Shown piece by piece: positions 27,173-36,222 of a stretch of DNA of 58,801 bases. The notes under the pieces were generated by a model, which worked only from the letters and a program-made list of their open reading frames with translations, ran no database searches and was not told the DNA's origin. Location of the stretch: positions 1-58,801 of the forward strand of contig CAZDQL010000035.1 in the NCBI GenBank assembly GCA_964507325.1, given 5' to 3'. A program made the translations under genes and the position numbers. The stretch's first letter is position 1, and every line of letters begins with the position of its first letter. This stretch comes from CAZDQL01 sp964507325. Its GTDB lineage: Bacteria > Planctomycetota > UBA1135 > GCA-002686595.

Positions 27173-28405
27173 TCAGGGGGACGGAAGGGGCTCGCCGAAG
27201 GTCTGATCGGCGCTCAGGAGCGCCTGGGAGTAGAGCTCGGCGATGCCGGTGGGATCCAACCCCAGGTGAGCGCAGTGGCGCTCGTATCCGCTCCAATCTC
27301 CCCGCTCGCAGGCGATGCACAACTCGAAGGCGACCGCCGCGGTGGTGCCATCGCCCCTCAGAGCCGCGCCGATCGTGTCGTTCAGCCCCAAGGCGCCCAG
27401 GGCCACCTCCAAGGGTTGGTCGAGGAGGGCGTCCAGGACGGAGAACATCCCGGTCAGGTAGAGCTCCAGCTCCATCCCCTCGATGCCGGACTCCCGCGCC
27501 AGGCTCTCGCAGAAACGCGCCCGCACCAGACAGGTGCGCAGGAGCTCCAGAGGCTTGTCTTCCCCCAGACCGCTCAGGGCCACCAGCGCTCCCCAGCGAC
27601 GCAGAGGCCGTTCCCCGAGGTGGTTGAGGGCCTGGCGGATGGTGGTGATCTCCTCGCGCACGCCGAACTGGGACGAGTCGAGGAAGCGCAGGAGCTTGGT
27701 CGCCAGAGCCACCTCGCGCAGGATCAGGTCCTCGAGCCGATCGAACTCCAGCTCCGTTTGTGTGACCTCGCGCAGGAACTCGAGCTGGTTGACCTTGCTC
27801 AAGGGGATGTCGCGCCGGGCGGTCGTCTCCGGTTTGCAGAAGAAGAAGCCCTGGAAGAGCTCGTACCCGAGCGCCAGGGCCTCGTCGAGGTCCTCCCGCT
27901 GCTCCACCTTCTCCGCCAGCAACTGGTAAGTCCCGGAGCCGCGCATTTCGGCAATCTGCTGCCGCATCTCCGGAGGGGTGGCGAGGACGTCGACCTTGAC
28001 GATGTCCGCCAGCGGCAGGAAGGGATCGAGGGCCGGATCGCCGCTGTAGTCGTCCAGGGCGATCGTGTAGCCCGCTGCCTTCAGGCGCTTGAGCGCGGCT
28101 AGGGTGGAGGGGCAGGGGAGCACCGTCTCGAGCACTTCGATCACCGTCAGCTCGGGGGGCAGGATCTGCAGGAAGTCCTGCACGAGCATATTGCCCGGCA
28201 CGTTGATGAACCCCGGCTTGCCGCCGGTCAGGTCCTGGAAGCGGTCGATCAGGAGGCTGCCGTTCAGGACCTCGAGGGTGGCGCGGTCGGGATCGCCCCC
28301 GGCGAAGGCATCGCCTCCGTCGGAGCGGTGCAAGAGCTCGTACCCCACGACCTCCTGACGGCGGTCGAAGATCGGCTGTCGGGCGATGAAGTTCCGCAGG
28401 CTCAT
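27173..28405 (-). CDS. EAL-HDOD signalling protein (YuxH type), catalytically degenerate
   Basis: 410 residues. The N-terminal half is an EAL-fold domain (FIARQPIFDRRQEVVGYELLHR...FINVPGNMLVQD...ALDDYSGDP); the C-terminal half is HDOD (ALATKLLRFLDSSQFGVREEITTIRQALNHLG). The EAL motif is ELL, the DDFG loop is DDYSG and several metal ligands are absent. It probably binds partners rather than hydrolysing cyclic-di-GMP, as in other YuxH-like proteins. It is convergent with lon, 27 bases away. Confidence 0.88.
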   Translation of the reverse strand: MSLRNFIARQPIFDRRQEVVGYELLHRSDGGDAFAGGDPDRATLEVLNGSLLIDRFQDLTGGKPGFINVPGNMLVQDFLQILPPELTVIEVLETVLPCPSTLAALKRLKAAGYTIALDDYSGDPALDPFLPLADIVKVDVLATPPEMRQQIAEMRGSGTYQLLAEKVEQREDLDEALALGYELFQGFFFCKPETTARRDIPLSKVNQLEFLREVTQTELEFDRLEDLILREVALATKLLRFLDSSQFGVREEITTIRQALNHLGERPLRRWGALVALSGLGEDKPLELLRTCLVRARFCESLARESGIEGMELELYLTGMFSVLDALLDQPLEVALGALGLNDTIGAALRGDGTTAAVAFELCIACERGDWSGYERHCAHLGLDPTGIAELYSQALLSADQTFGEPLPSP

Positions 28406-28470
28406 GGCTGGGGGGGGGCCGCGCCCCAGGCGGCGGCCAAGTACCCCTTTCGGCCGCGAACGCGGCGCAA

Positions 28471-29445
28471 CTAGGGAAATTCCCTACCTATTTCCAGGAG
28501 CTGGGCCGCCCTCTCCGCCGCCCGCGTCCCCTCGTACTTCTCGATCAACGCGCGCAGCGACTTCTCGGCCTTTTCCAGGCCGCGACGCTCGACGGTGGCC
28601 AGGGCGCGGTCCAGGGCCTTGGCGGCCTGCAGCTCGCGCTGGACTCCCTCGTCCGACTCCAGCTCTTCCAGGCGCTCGGCGGCGGCCTGGCCCAACTCGT
28701 GCCCGGCGAGGGTGTTGGCGAGCAGCTCCAGGGTGTCGAGGGCGAGCCGCAGGTCGCGCCGCTCGACCGCCTGCTCGATCTGGGAGCGCAGGTCGCCGAC
28801 GTGGGCGCGCAGCTTCTCGGCGAGCGCTCGGGAGCCCTCCTCGGTGGACCCCTCCAAGAGGCGCAGCGCCTTGCCCAGCTCGCCCGCGGCGGCCAGGTCG
28901 AGGCCCTTGGAGGGGGCGCCTGCGACTGCACCGCGCCAGGCGAGGAGCGCCGTCTTCCCCGGCTTGCGCACGCCCTTGAGGACCTTCTTGATCTGTGAGC
29001 CGGTGAGGGAAGCCGGGTGACCGTGCCAGGCGAGCTCGCCCTTGGCATCGATCAGGTAGCTGTGGGGGATCCCCTGCGCACCGACCCGCTTGCCCAGTAG
29101 GCCACCGGTGTCGGAACCGGCGCCGACCAGGATCGGCAGGCCCCGCCGCTCCACGTAGGGAGCGACCTTCTTCAGCGACTCGTTGCTGAGCGCCATCACC
29201 ACCAGGCCGTTGGGACCGAAGTCCTTCCAGAGCTCCACGATGTGAGGCCACGCCCCACCGCAGGGCTTTCACCAGGTGGCCCAGGCCTCGATCAGGATCG
29301 GTCGCCCGCGCAGCGCCTCGAGGGAGGGGGTCTGACCGATGTGGTTGAGCCACGCCTCCGCCTCGATCGCGGGCAGGTCCGGCTCATCGGCCACGGGAGC
29401 TGCGGTCAGCGGCAGGGCGGTGAGCAGGGGCAGTACGCTGAGCAT
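28471..29445 (-). CDS. Selenocysteine-containing thioredoxin/TlpA-like protein (UxxC)
   Basis: 324 residues with TGA codon 59 read as selenocysteine. After a signal-like N-terminus comes a TlpA-type domain: LEALRGRPILIEAWATW, then U-K-P-C where thioredoxins have C-x-x-C, then GGAWPHIVELWKDFG and the cis-Pro strand GIPHSYLIDAKGELAWHGHP. TGA is at 29269-29271; the frame is open on both sides and keeps family character. The ATG has GGAG 6 bases upstream. A start at the later codon near 29238 would remove the active site. The last ~140 residues are helical, TPR-like. Likely an exported thiol/selenol oxidoreductase; the partner is unknown. Confidence 0.87.
29242..29258 (-). promoter_or_regulatory. 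Candidate bacterial SECIS element of the thioredoxin-like gene
   Basis: GUGGGG pairs with CCUCAC (one G-U) around the loop CGUGG. The loop lies 17-21 nt after the UGA and has G at its second position, as in typical bacterial SECIS elements. Confidence 0.65.
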
Positions 29446-29508
29446 CTCGATCTCCGTTCGGGGTGACAGGGAATCCTCCCATTCCCCCCGACCCTTGGGA
29501 AGCCCCGC

Positions 29509-30630
29509 CTACTCCAGCGTCAGGAGAGTGATCTCGGGGGGGCAGAGGAAGCGCACGCGCGGCGCCCACAGGCGCTCGACACCGAGTCCCCGGCTGACGT
29601 AGAGGTGGGTGCCCCCCACGGCGTGCAGCCCGCCGGAGCCGATGCGCCTGGAGAGGCCCGAGAGGGTGATGGGCGGACCGATGAAGGGGAGTCGCACCTG
29701 ACCCCCGTGGGTGTGCCCGGCGATCACCAGGTCCACCGTCGAGTCGGACTCGAAGCGCGTCACGGTATCGGGGCGGTGGGCGAGCACCAGGTGGATCGTG
29801 CCCGGGTCCCGAGCCGCCTCCGCTCTGAAGCGCGCGATCAGATCGGAGGGGTAGGAGCGGTCGGAGAGCCCCAGGATCGCGACCTCGCGATCGTGCACGC
29901 TGAGGGTGACGGAGCGGTCCTCGAGCAGCACGCAGGCAGTGGTTCCGAGCAGCCTGCGCAGCTTCCCCAGGGGATCGCAGTTCCCGCGCACGACGAAGAC
30001 GCCCCCCGGGGCGTGCAGGCTGGAGAGCAGCTCGCGCAGGCCCTCCTCGCCCTCTTCCCAGTGGTCGTCGTTGCCGTGGAAGAGGTCCCCCGGAACCAGG
30101 ATCAGGTCGGGCTCCTCGGCGAGCAGCCGCGCCACCGCGCTGCGCTCGTGGTCCCCGACGCGCGCCGTCTGGATGTCGGCCAGGATGCCGATGCGCAGCG
30201 GGGTGTCGCCTGCGCGGGCGGCGTCGAGGCGCAGGCTCGGCCGCTCGAGCACGACGCTGAAGGGCTCGACCAGGCTCGCCCAAGCCGCCGGGGGCAGGGT
30301 GCAGAGGGCGCCGACGGCGAAGAGGCGCACCCCGCGGGCCGCGCTGCGTCTCCTGCCCCCCAGGAGGACCGCCAAGCCGGCGGCGGGCACCACGAAGACG
30401 AGATCGATCCAGGCCACCATGATCGCCGCGAAGAAGGGATTGGCGCCGGTCAGGATGCAGGCGGCGACGAGCGTCGCCAGGGTGAGCCCGGCCACCAGGA
30501 AGGCCGAGAGCAGGACGCGTCCCCAGGTGATCGTCCCTCCGCCGGCGAGGAGCGCGGCCGCGGCCACCAGGATCTGAACGGCGCCGGCGATCGCCAGGAG
30601 CAGGGTGTAGTCGGGGGGGAGGATCCACAT
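29509..30630 (-). CDS. Membrane-anchored metallophosphoesterase (YkuE-like)
   Basis: 373 residues from the ATG; the frame stays open upstream to a TTG at 30702. Four hydrophobic N-terminal helices precede a calcineurin-like phosphoesterase domain: GILADIQTARVGDHE, LILVPGDLFHGNDDHWEEG, VVRGNCDP, VLAHRPD and VIAGHTHGGQVRLP. The first motif has Gln where D-x-H is usual. The enzyme may act on lipid or nucleotide phosphates near the membrane. It is divergent from the glycosyltransferase gene. Confidence 0.82.
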   Translation of the reverse strand: MWILPPDYTLLLAIAGAVQILVAAAALLAGGGTITWGRVLLSAFLVAGLTLATLVAACILTGANPFFAAIMVAWIDLVFVVPAAGLAVLLGGRRRSAARGVRLFAVGALCTLPPAAWASLVEPFSVVLERPSLRLDAARAGDTPLRIGILADIQTARVGDHERSAVARLLAEEPDLILVPGDLFHGNDDHWEEGEEGLRELLSSLHAPGGVFVVRGNCDPLGKLRRLLGTTACVLLEDRSVTLSVHDREVAILGLSDRSYPSDLIARFRAEAARDPGTIHLVLAHRPDTVTRFESDSTVDLVIAGHTHGGQVRLPFIGPPITLSGLSRRIGSGGLHAVGGTHLYVSRGLGVERLWAPRVRFLCPPEITLLTLE

Positions 30631-30718
30631 CGGCGGTGCGGGCGCGGCCTGGCCAGCGCTGGAGGGGCTCGATAGGCTCCGTTCCGGGGCGCGTCGAGTC
30701 AACGGCCCCGCCGATCCG

Positions 30719-32668
30719 ATGAGCGCCCCCTCCGCCGAGCCCGCCCCGCCGCAAGGCGCGCTTTGCGGAGGCGCGCGCCGCGAGCTCTGGATCGTGGGGG
30801 CGATCGTCCTGCTGGGTCTCGCACTGCGGCTGCTGCACGTCCACTTCCTGCGCGCCAGCCCCTACTTCGAGCGACCCACGATGGACGCCGCGTACCACTT
30901 GGAGTGGGCGCGGGCGATCGCCGAGGGAACCTCCTTCCAGGAGGGGCCCTTCTTCCGCGCGCCCCTCTACCCCTGGTTCCTGGGGTTGTGCTTGAAGCTC
31001 TTCGGTCCGGGGCTCCTGCTGCCGCGCCTGGTGCAGGCGCTGATCGGAGCGGGTGGGGTCGCGCTCACCTATCTCGTCGGCAAGCGCGCCTTCGATGCCC
31101 GCGTCGGGCTGGTGGCCGCGTTCCTGATCGCGACCCACTGGGTGTCGATCCACTTCGACACCCAGCTCCTGATCCCGGTCCTGATCGTCCCCCTCGACCT
31201 GGCCGCGCTCTACGTGACCTTGGGCCTGGCGCGCGATCCCTGCCGCCGCCGCGCCGGCCTGGCCGGGCTGCTGTGGGGTCTCTCGGCGATCGCGCGTCCC
31301 AACGTGCTGCTCCTGCCGCCGCTCATCTGCCTGTGGCTCCTCTGGCGCGCGCGTCCCGCCTGGGGCAAGGGTCTGCTGCCAGCCGCGGCGCTGGCCCTGG
31401 GAACCGCCCTGCCGATCCTGCCGATCAGCGCCTACAACCGCCTGGTGGGAGGGGACTGGGTGCTGATCTCCTCCCAGGCGGGGGTCAACTTCTGGATCGG
31501 CAACAACCCCGAGAGTGACGGCAGCACCGCCATCGTCCCGGGAACGCGGGGCGGATGGTGGGAGGGCTACCACGACTCGATCGCCCAGGCGCAGGCGGCG
31601 GAGGGGCGCGCCTTGCGCCCCTCGGAGGTCTCCGCCCACTACGGGGGGCGGGCACGGGCGTGGATGGCGGCGGATCCCGGTGGCGCCCTGGCCCACCTGG
31701 CCTGGAAGCTGCGGCTCTTCTGGCTGGACGTGGAGCTCGGCAACAACCTCGACGTGCGCTTCTTCGCCAAGCACTACGACCCGGTGAGTCGCGCGCTGCC
31801 GGTGGGCTTCGGCCTGCTCGTGGGCTTGGGACTGTTGGGGCTCGTCGCCAGCGCGCGGCGAGCTGCGGCGCTCCTGCCGCTGAGCGCCTTCCCCCTCGTG
31901 TACGGCGCCAGCGTGGTGGCCTTCTTCGTCTGCGCCCGCTACCGGGTGCCGCTCCTGCCGCCGCTGGCGATCTTCTCCGCCTACGCCCTGGTGTGGCTCG
32001 GCGCCCGCGCGCGGACACGCTCCTGGCGTGCAGTGGCGGGTGGTCTCCTGCTCGTCGGCGCCTCCCTCGTCGCGAGCTTCTGGACTCCCCAGGGGATCCG
32101 CTCGGGGACGGCCAACGGCTACCTCTCCCTGGGCCTGGCCGCGGAGCAGGAGGGCGAAGGCGCAGAGGCCGTGCGCTACTACGAGCTGGCCCTCGACCAC
32201 GACCAGGAGAACGCCTACGCCTGGGTCGGCCTGGCGCGGGCGGTGGCGGCGACGGGGAACCTGGAGCGCGCCGAGCGGATCCTGCTGGAGCGTCTCGACC
32301 ACCTGGACGCCGTCCGCGCTCGGAGCGGGATCCGAGTCCCCAGTCGACCGGAGGCGATCGACGCCCTGGTCGGAGTCCTCTGCCAAGCCAGACGCTTCGA
32401 GGACGCCCTGGCGCTGGTGGACCGCGCCCTGCGAGAGGGGCTTCCCGAGGAGCCGCTGCGCTACGCCCGCGGTCGAGCCCTGGCGGGGATGGGGGAGTTG
32501 GGCGCAGCCGCCGTGGAGTTCGAGTGGGTCGTCCGCCGGCGGCCGTCCACCTGCCCCGCCTGGGACGCCCTGGTGGAGATCTACGAGTTCCTCGAGCGCC
32601 CGAGAGAACTGGAACGGGCGCGTGCCGGGCGGGAGGAATGGGGTTGCGTCCCTTCCGCTAGCGACTGA
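30719..32668 (+). CDS. GT39/PMT-like membrane glycosyltransferase with C-terminal TPR repeats
   Basis: 649 residues. About ten hydrophobic helices; a first periplasmic loop with PTMDAAYHLEWARAIAEG (acidic residue as in GT-C enzymes), FRAPLYPWFLGL and ARPNVLLLPPL are typical of the dolichyl-phosphate-mannosyltransferase/GT39 superfamily. After ~480 come TPR-type helices (ANGYLSLGLAAEQEGEGAEAVRYYELAL...). It probably transfers a lipid-linked sugar to an exported acceptor. Its 3' end overlaps the convergent FG-GAP gene by 11 bases. Confidence 0.78.
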   Translation: MSAPSAEPAPPQGALCGGARRELWIVGAIVLLGLALRLLHVHFLRASPYFERPTMDAAYHLEWARAIAEGTSFQEGPFFRAPLYPWFLGLCLKLFGPGLLLPRLVQALIGAGGVALTYLVGKRAFDARVGLVAAFLIATHWVSIHFDTQLLIPVLIVPLDLAALYVTLGLARDPCRRRAGLAGLLWGLSAIARPNVLLLPPLICLWLLWRARPAWGKGLLPAAALALGTALPILPISAYNRLVGGDWVLISSQAGVNFWIGNNPESDGSTAIVPGTRGGWWEGYHDSIAQAQAAEGRALRPSEVSAHYGGRARAWMAADPGGALAHLAWKLRLFWLDVELGNNLDVRFFAKHYDPVSRALPVGFGLLVGLGLLGLVASARRAAALLPLSAFPLVYGASVVAFFVCARYRVPLLPPLAIFSAYALVWLGARARTRSWRAVAGGLLLVGASLVASFWTPQGIRSGTANGYLSLGLAAEQEGEGAEAVRYYELALDHDQENAYAWVGLARAVAATGNLERAERILLERLDHLDAVRARSGIRVPSRPEAIDALVGVLCQARRFEDALALVDRALREGLPEEPLRYARGRALAGMGELGAAAVEFEWVVRRRPSTCPAWDALVEIYEFLERPRELERARAGREEWGCVPSASD

Positions 32669-35198
32669 GCCAGACCCGGCTCGGCCCCCCGTCCCCGGGA
32701 CCGATCACGAGATCGGCGGCGCCGTCGCCGTCCAGATCACTGACCGCCAGGCCCCGCGGAAAGGTGCTGCGACCGCTGACCGCGAAGTCGGCGGCGAACA
32801 ACCCCTCGGGATCGCCGAGCCATCCCCGCCAGGCGTTCAGGTGGGCGTCGACCACGATCAGGTCGGGCAGGGCGTTCCCGTCGATGCGACCCAGGTGGCA
32901 GGCGAGCGGGCGGTTGTCCACCCTCTCCGCCACCCGAGTGAAGTTCCCCGTCCCATCGCCGTGCCAGAGCTCGCCACCCCCGGGTTGCGCGACGTGCAGA
33001 TCGAGGTCTCCGTCCAGATCCAGGTCGGCGAAGGAGACCACCAGGCTGTCCCCCGCGAAGAAGACCTGATTCGAAGGAGTGAACCCACCCGACCCGTCGT
33101 TCAGGAAGAGCCGATCGGGAGCGCCCCCGGTGAGGGCCAGCAGCAGGTCCAGGTCTCCGTCGAGGTCGACGTCCCCGAGGGCGAGATCCAGCGCGTGCTC
33201 GTCCCCCGGAAGGTCGACGGGAGCCTCGAAGCCGCGCCACTGCCCGCTCCCGGGAAGGGAGCAGTCCCAACCCCCGTTGAGGAGCACCTGGGCCGCCAGC
33301 CCGCGCTGGCGACCGAGGACCAGGTCCGGGTAGCGATCCCCGTTCAGGTCGCCCGCGGCCACCGCGAAGGCGCGACGATCCGGCCCACCGCCGGCGAGGT
33401 CGTGCGGCAGGAAGCCCCCCGACCCGTCGTTGAGCCACACCTCGGCGCCGCCGCCGAAGAGGCCCAATGCCAAGTCGAGATCGCCGTCGAGGTCCAGGTC
33501 GGCCCACGTCAGGTCGTGGACCCGCGCGGCAGCGAGGTCGATCTCGCCGGCCAAGAGGAATGTCGCGTCACCCTGGTTGGCTCGCAGCTGCACGTCCCCC
33601 GCTCGGCCGCTGGCGAGATCGGCGTCCCCGTCTCCGTCGAAGTCCCCGAGAGCCACCTCGAAGAGGGGCCCACTGCCCACGTCGACGGTCGTCTCCCGGT
33701 AGCGCACCGCACCCCAGACGGCGGAGGCCGACGAGCTCCACACCTGCGGATGGAACTCCGTGGCCAGGAACAGGTCGCTGTCCCCGTCGAGATCGAAGTC
33801 CCCCGTGGTGATGTCGAGCACGAGCCCGGTGGGCAGCACGACGCCCGTGTCCGAGAGGGCCCCCTCGCCGTCGCCGATCGCCAGGTGCAGGCCGTCGTCC
33901 TCTCCCCAGGCGAGGTCGAGCGCCCCGTCGCCGTCGAGGTCCACCAGCTCCAGGGCGGTCACGTAGCCGGCGGGGATCGGATCGCTGGGGCCGAGGCCCG
34001 TCGGGGAGCCGAAGGCCACCTCCAGACGACCGGGACCGCCGGTCACCGCGTCGGCGTACCCGTCCCCGTCGAGATCGCCGAGGCGGGCGTCGCGGGTGTC
34101 CGCGCTCCCCGTCGCCGACCAGGTGAAGTCCTCACAGAACTGCTTGCCGAGCAGGGCGTCCAGCCCCGACAGGGCGATCAGCACGTCCTCGCGGCCATTG
34201 CGGTCCACGTCTCCCACGGCCAGGGTGCGCGCTCCGGAGGGGGAGCCGGGGAGCGGCGCCCCCGGGGGCAGCAGGATCCCCGCCCCGCCGCCGCGGTAGA
34301 GGCTCAGGCCCAGACCGCCCGCGAGCAGCACGTCCCGCTCTCCGTCCAGGTCGAAGTCGAGGGTCGCCACCGCGTGGGGGTGGTCGGCGAGGGGGAAGGC
34401 CTGCCACGACGCGAGGGCGATCGACCCACCCGGTACGCCGAGGTTCTCGTAGAGGAGCAGGTCGTCCTCGGTCACCGTCACCAGGTCGGTCCAGCCGTCC
34501 CCGTCGAGGTCGTCCAGGGCGACGGCGACGGTGGGATCCTGGGGCAGGTTGATGCGCAGCCAGCCGCCGCTCTCCAGCGCCTGGTAGACGTCCACGCCCG
34601 CCGCGCCGTTGGCGGCGACGACGTCGGGGCGGCCGTCGCGGTCGAGGTCCGCCGAGGCGACCCGCAGGGCCGTCTGGCCGAGGCCGCTCACGATCCCCGG
34701 CGTGAGCTCGGGGCAGAGGTCCACCGCGGGCCCCGCTTCGGCGTCGTGGCCCGTCTGAGCGTGCTCGATCGCGTCGGGGAGCATGGCGGTGGAGACCGCG
34801 ATCCCGCTGGGGGCGTTGAAGGGGGCGCCCGTGGGGTCCGCGCTCCCCCGGCCGCGCAGTCGCGCTCCCTGCCCGAGGCGCACGGTCACTTCGAAGGCGC
34901 CGGGGCCGGATTGGAGGGACGCGCCCGCCCCCAGGGAGTCGCCCGTGGCGGAGAGGGCCAGGGCCGCCGGATCGGGGTCGTTGACCACCACCGGCGCGTC
35001 GAAGGCGAGCAGCAAGAGGTCCCCCGCACCCGCCATCCCATCGCCGTCGAGGTCCTGGTAGCGCGCGGGGCCGAGCAGGTGGGGGGGGACGGTGGCCCCT
35101 CCGCCGCCACCGGAGCCGCCCCCGGAACCGCCGACGTCGTGGCAGGCCGCGAGCGGGAGGAGGAGGAGGGGCAGGACTCGCTCGGGGCTCGGACGCAT
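32658..35198 (-). CDS. FG-GAP/VCBS-repeat lipoprotein
   Basis: 846 residues. Lipobox PLAAC is followed by a Gly/Ser linker and a stretch with a dockerin-like calcium loop (YQDLDGDGMAGAGD). About ten or more FG-GAP/VCBS units follow, recognisable by D-x-D-x-D-G calcium loops (DLDGDGWTDLVTV, DLDLDGDLDLALG) and forming a predicted beta-propeller. It is likely a large calcium-dependent surface protein for adhesion or ligand binding; the target is unknown. Confidence 0.88.
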   Translation of the reverse strand: MRPSPERVLPLLLLPLAACHDVGGSGGGSGGGGGATVPPHLLGPARYQDLDGDGMAGAGDLLLLAFDAPVVVNDPDPAALALSATGDSLGAGASLQSGPGAFEVTVRLGQGARLRGRGSADPTGAPFNAPSGIAVSTAMLPDAIEHAQTGHDAEAGPAVDLCPELTPGIVSGLGQTALRVASADLDRDGRPDVVAANGAAGVDVYQALESGGWLRINLPQDPTVAVALDDLDGDGWTDLVTVTEDDLLLYENLGVPGGSIALASWQAFPLADHPHAVATLDFDLDGERDVLLAGGLGLSLYRGGGAGILLPPGAPLPGSPSGARTLAVGDVDRNGREDVLIALSGLDALLGKQFCEDFTWSATGSADTRDARLGDLDGDGYADAVTGGPGRLEVAFGSPTGLGPSDPIPAGYVTALELVDLDGDGALDLAWGEDDGLHLAIGDGEGALSDTGVVLPTGLVLDITTGDFDLDGDSDLFLATEFHPQVWSSSASAVWGAVRYRETTVDVGSGPLFEVALGDFDGDGDADLASGRAGDVQLRANQGDATFLLAGEIDLAAARVHDLTWADLDLDGDLDLALGLFGGGAEVWLNDGSGGFLPHDLAGGGPDRRAFAVAAGDLNGDRYPDLVLGRQRGLAAQVLLNGGWDCSLPGSGQWRGFEAPVDLPGDEHALDLALGDVDLDGDLDLLLALTGGAPDRLFLNDGSGGFTPSNQVFFAGDSLVVSFADLDLDGDLDLHVAQPGGGELWHGDGTGNFTRVAERVDNRPLACHLGRIDGNALPDLIVVDAHLNAWRGWLGDPEGLFAADFAVSGRSTFPRGLAVSDLDGDGAADLVIGPGDGGPSRVWLSR

Positions 35199-35248
35199 CG
35201 TTGGCTCGGGAGAAGGGTGCGGGACGCCGGGATTCTACCCGGCTCCGC

Positions 35249-36148
35249 TCACTTCCCCCCCAGGACCAGCTGCAACTGCGCGCTCAAGCCCTCGTCGCCG
35301 GGGAAGATGGACAGCCCCTGCTGCCAGGCCGCGATCGCCTTGTCGGTCTGGCCGATCTGCTGGTACATGTTGCCGAGCAGGAGGTGGGTCTGGGCGTGCT
35401 CCGGCGCGGGGGCGAGCCCCGCCTGCTGCGTGATCAGGGTCTCGAACTGGGCGATCGCCTCGTTCTGCTTGCCGAAGACGGGCGGCCAGAAGGAGAGCGA
35501 CACCGCCTTGTGGAAGCGCGCGTTCCAGTGCTCGGGGTCGATCTCGAGGGCGCGGTCGAAGGCCTTGTCGGCGTTGGTCGCCAGGACCCCGGCCAGGGGG
35601 CCGTTGCCCACCTCCTGGATCTCGTGCAGGTAGGCCTGCCCCAGCTCGAGCTGCTTCTCGGGGTCGTTCGGATCCGCCGCGGCGCGGGCCTCGAAGGCCG
35701 CGATCAGCTCTTCGGTGCGGCCCGCCTCGTGGAGCTCCTTCCAGAGGTTCTGTCGAGCGACGCTGTCGAAGCTGCCGTCGAGCAGGAGCTCGACCAGCTC
35801 CTCGGCGGAACGCTCGGCGAGGTCCGAGTCCCCCAGGGCCCCGCCGACCTCGCTCCCCTCCCCTTCCCGCTCCGCCAGCACTCGCCGCACCAGCGCCTCC
35901 AGGTCGCCGACCGCCGTGCGGTTGCCGGCCGCGGCGCGCATGGCGCGCACGTCCTCCAACTCGTCGCGCAGCTCGGCGTTGTCGTGCCGCAGGGCCGCGA
36001 TCTCCGCGCGCAGGCCCTCGAGCTCGTCGGGGGCCAGGGAGTCGGGCTGGGAGTCGGCCGGGGGTGTCGGTGCGAGGGCCAGGGTCAGGGCGAGGCTGGT
36101 GCCCGCGGCGAGGCAGATGGCGGCCAGCAGTACGGTGGGGGTGTTCAT
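35249..36148 (-). CDS. Exported or membrane-anchored TPR protein
   Basis: 299 residues. An N-terminal hydrophobic helix is followed by a coiled coil (LEGLRAEIAALRHDNAELRDELEDVRAMR) and TPR motifs (DPNDPEKQLELGQAYLHE, ALEIDPEHWNARFHKAVSL, AQTHLLLGNMYQQIGQTDKAIAAWQ). TGGAG stands 5 bases before the ATG. It lies 74 bases after the end of the CpdR gene. A scaffold role is likely; no partner is evident. Confidence 0.8.
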   Translation of the reverse strand: MNTPTVLLAAICLAAGTSLALTLALAPTPPADSQPDSLAPDELEGLRAEIAALRHDNAELRDELEDVRAMRAAAGNRTAVGDLEALVRRVLAEREGEGSEVGGALGDSDLAERSAEELVELLLDGSFDSVARQNLWKELHEAGRTEELIAAFEARAAADPNDPEKQLELGQAYLHEIQEVGNGPLAGVLATNADKAFDRALEIDPEHWNARFHKAVSLSFWPPVFGKQNEAIAQFETLITQQAGLAPAPEHAQTHLLLGNMYQQIGQTDKAIAAWQQGLSIFPGDEGLSAQLQLVLGGK

Positions 36149-36222
36149 CGGGACTCCAGTTCGTGATGTCGCCTCAGTGCTCCTCGCGTGTCAGTTCCTT
36201 CGCGGCAAGCCCTCGAATTCGC

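Noticed and set aside
29446..32386. Long minus-strand ORF opposite the GT39 and metallophosphoesterase genes
   Set aside because: Its composition is Gln/Gly/Arg-rich antisense shadow; the plus-strand GT39 and minus-strand phosphoesterase frames have clear family motifs.
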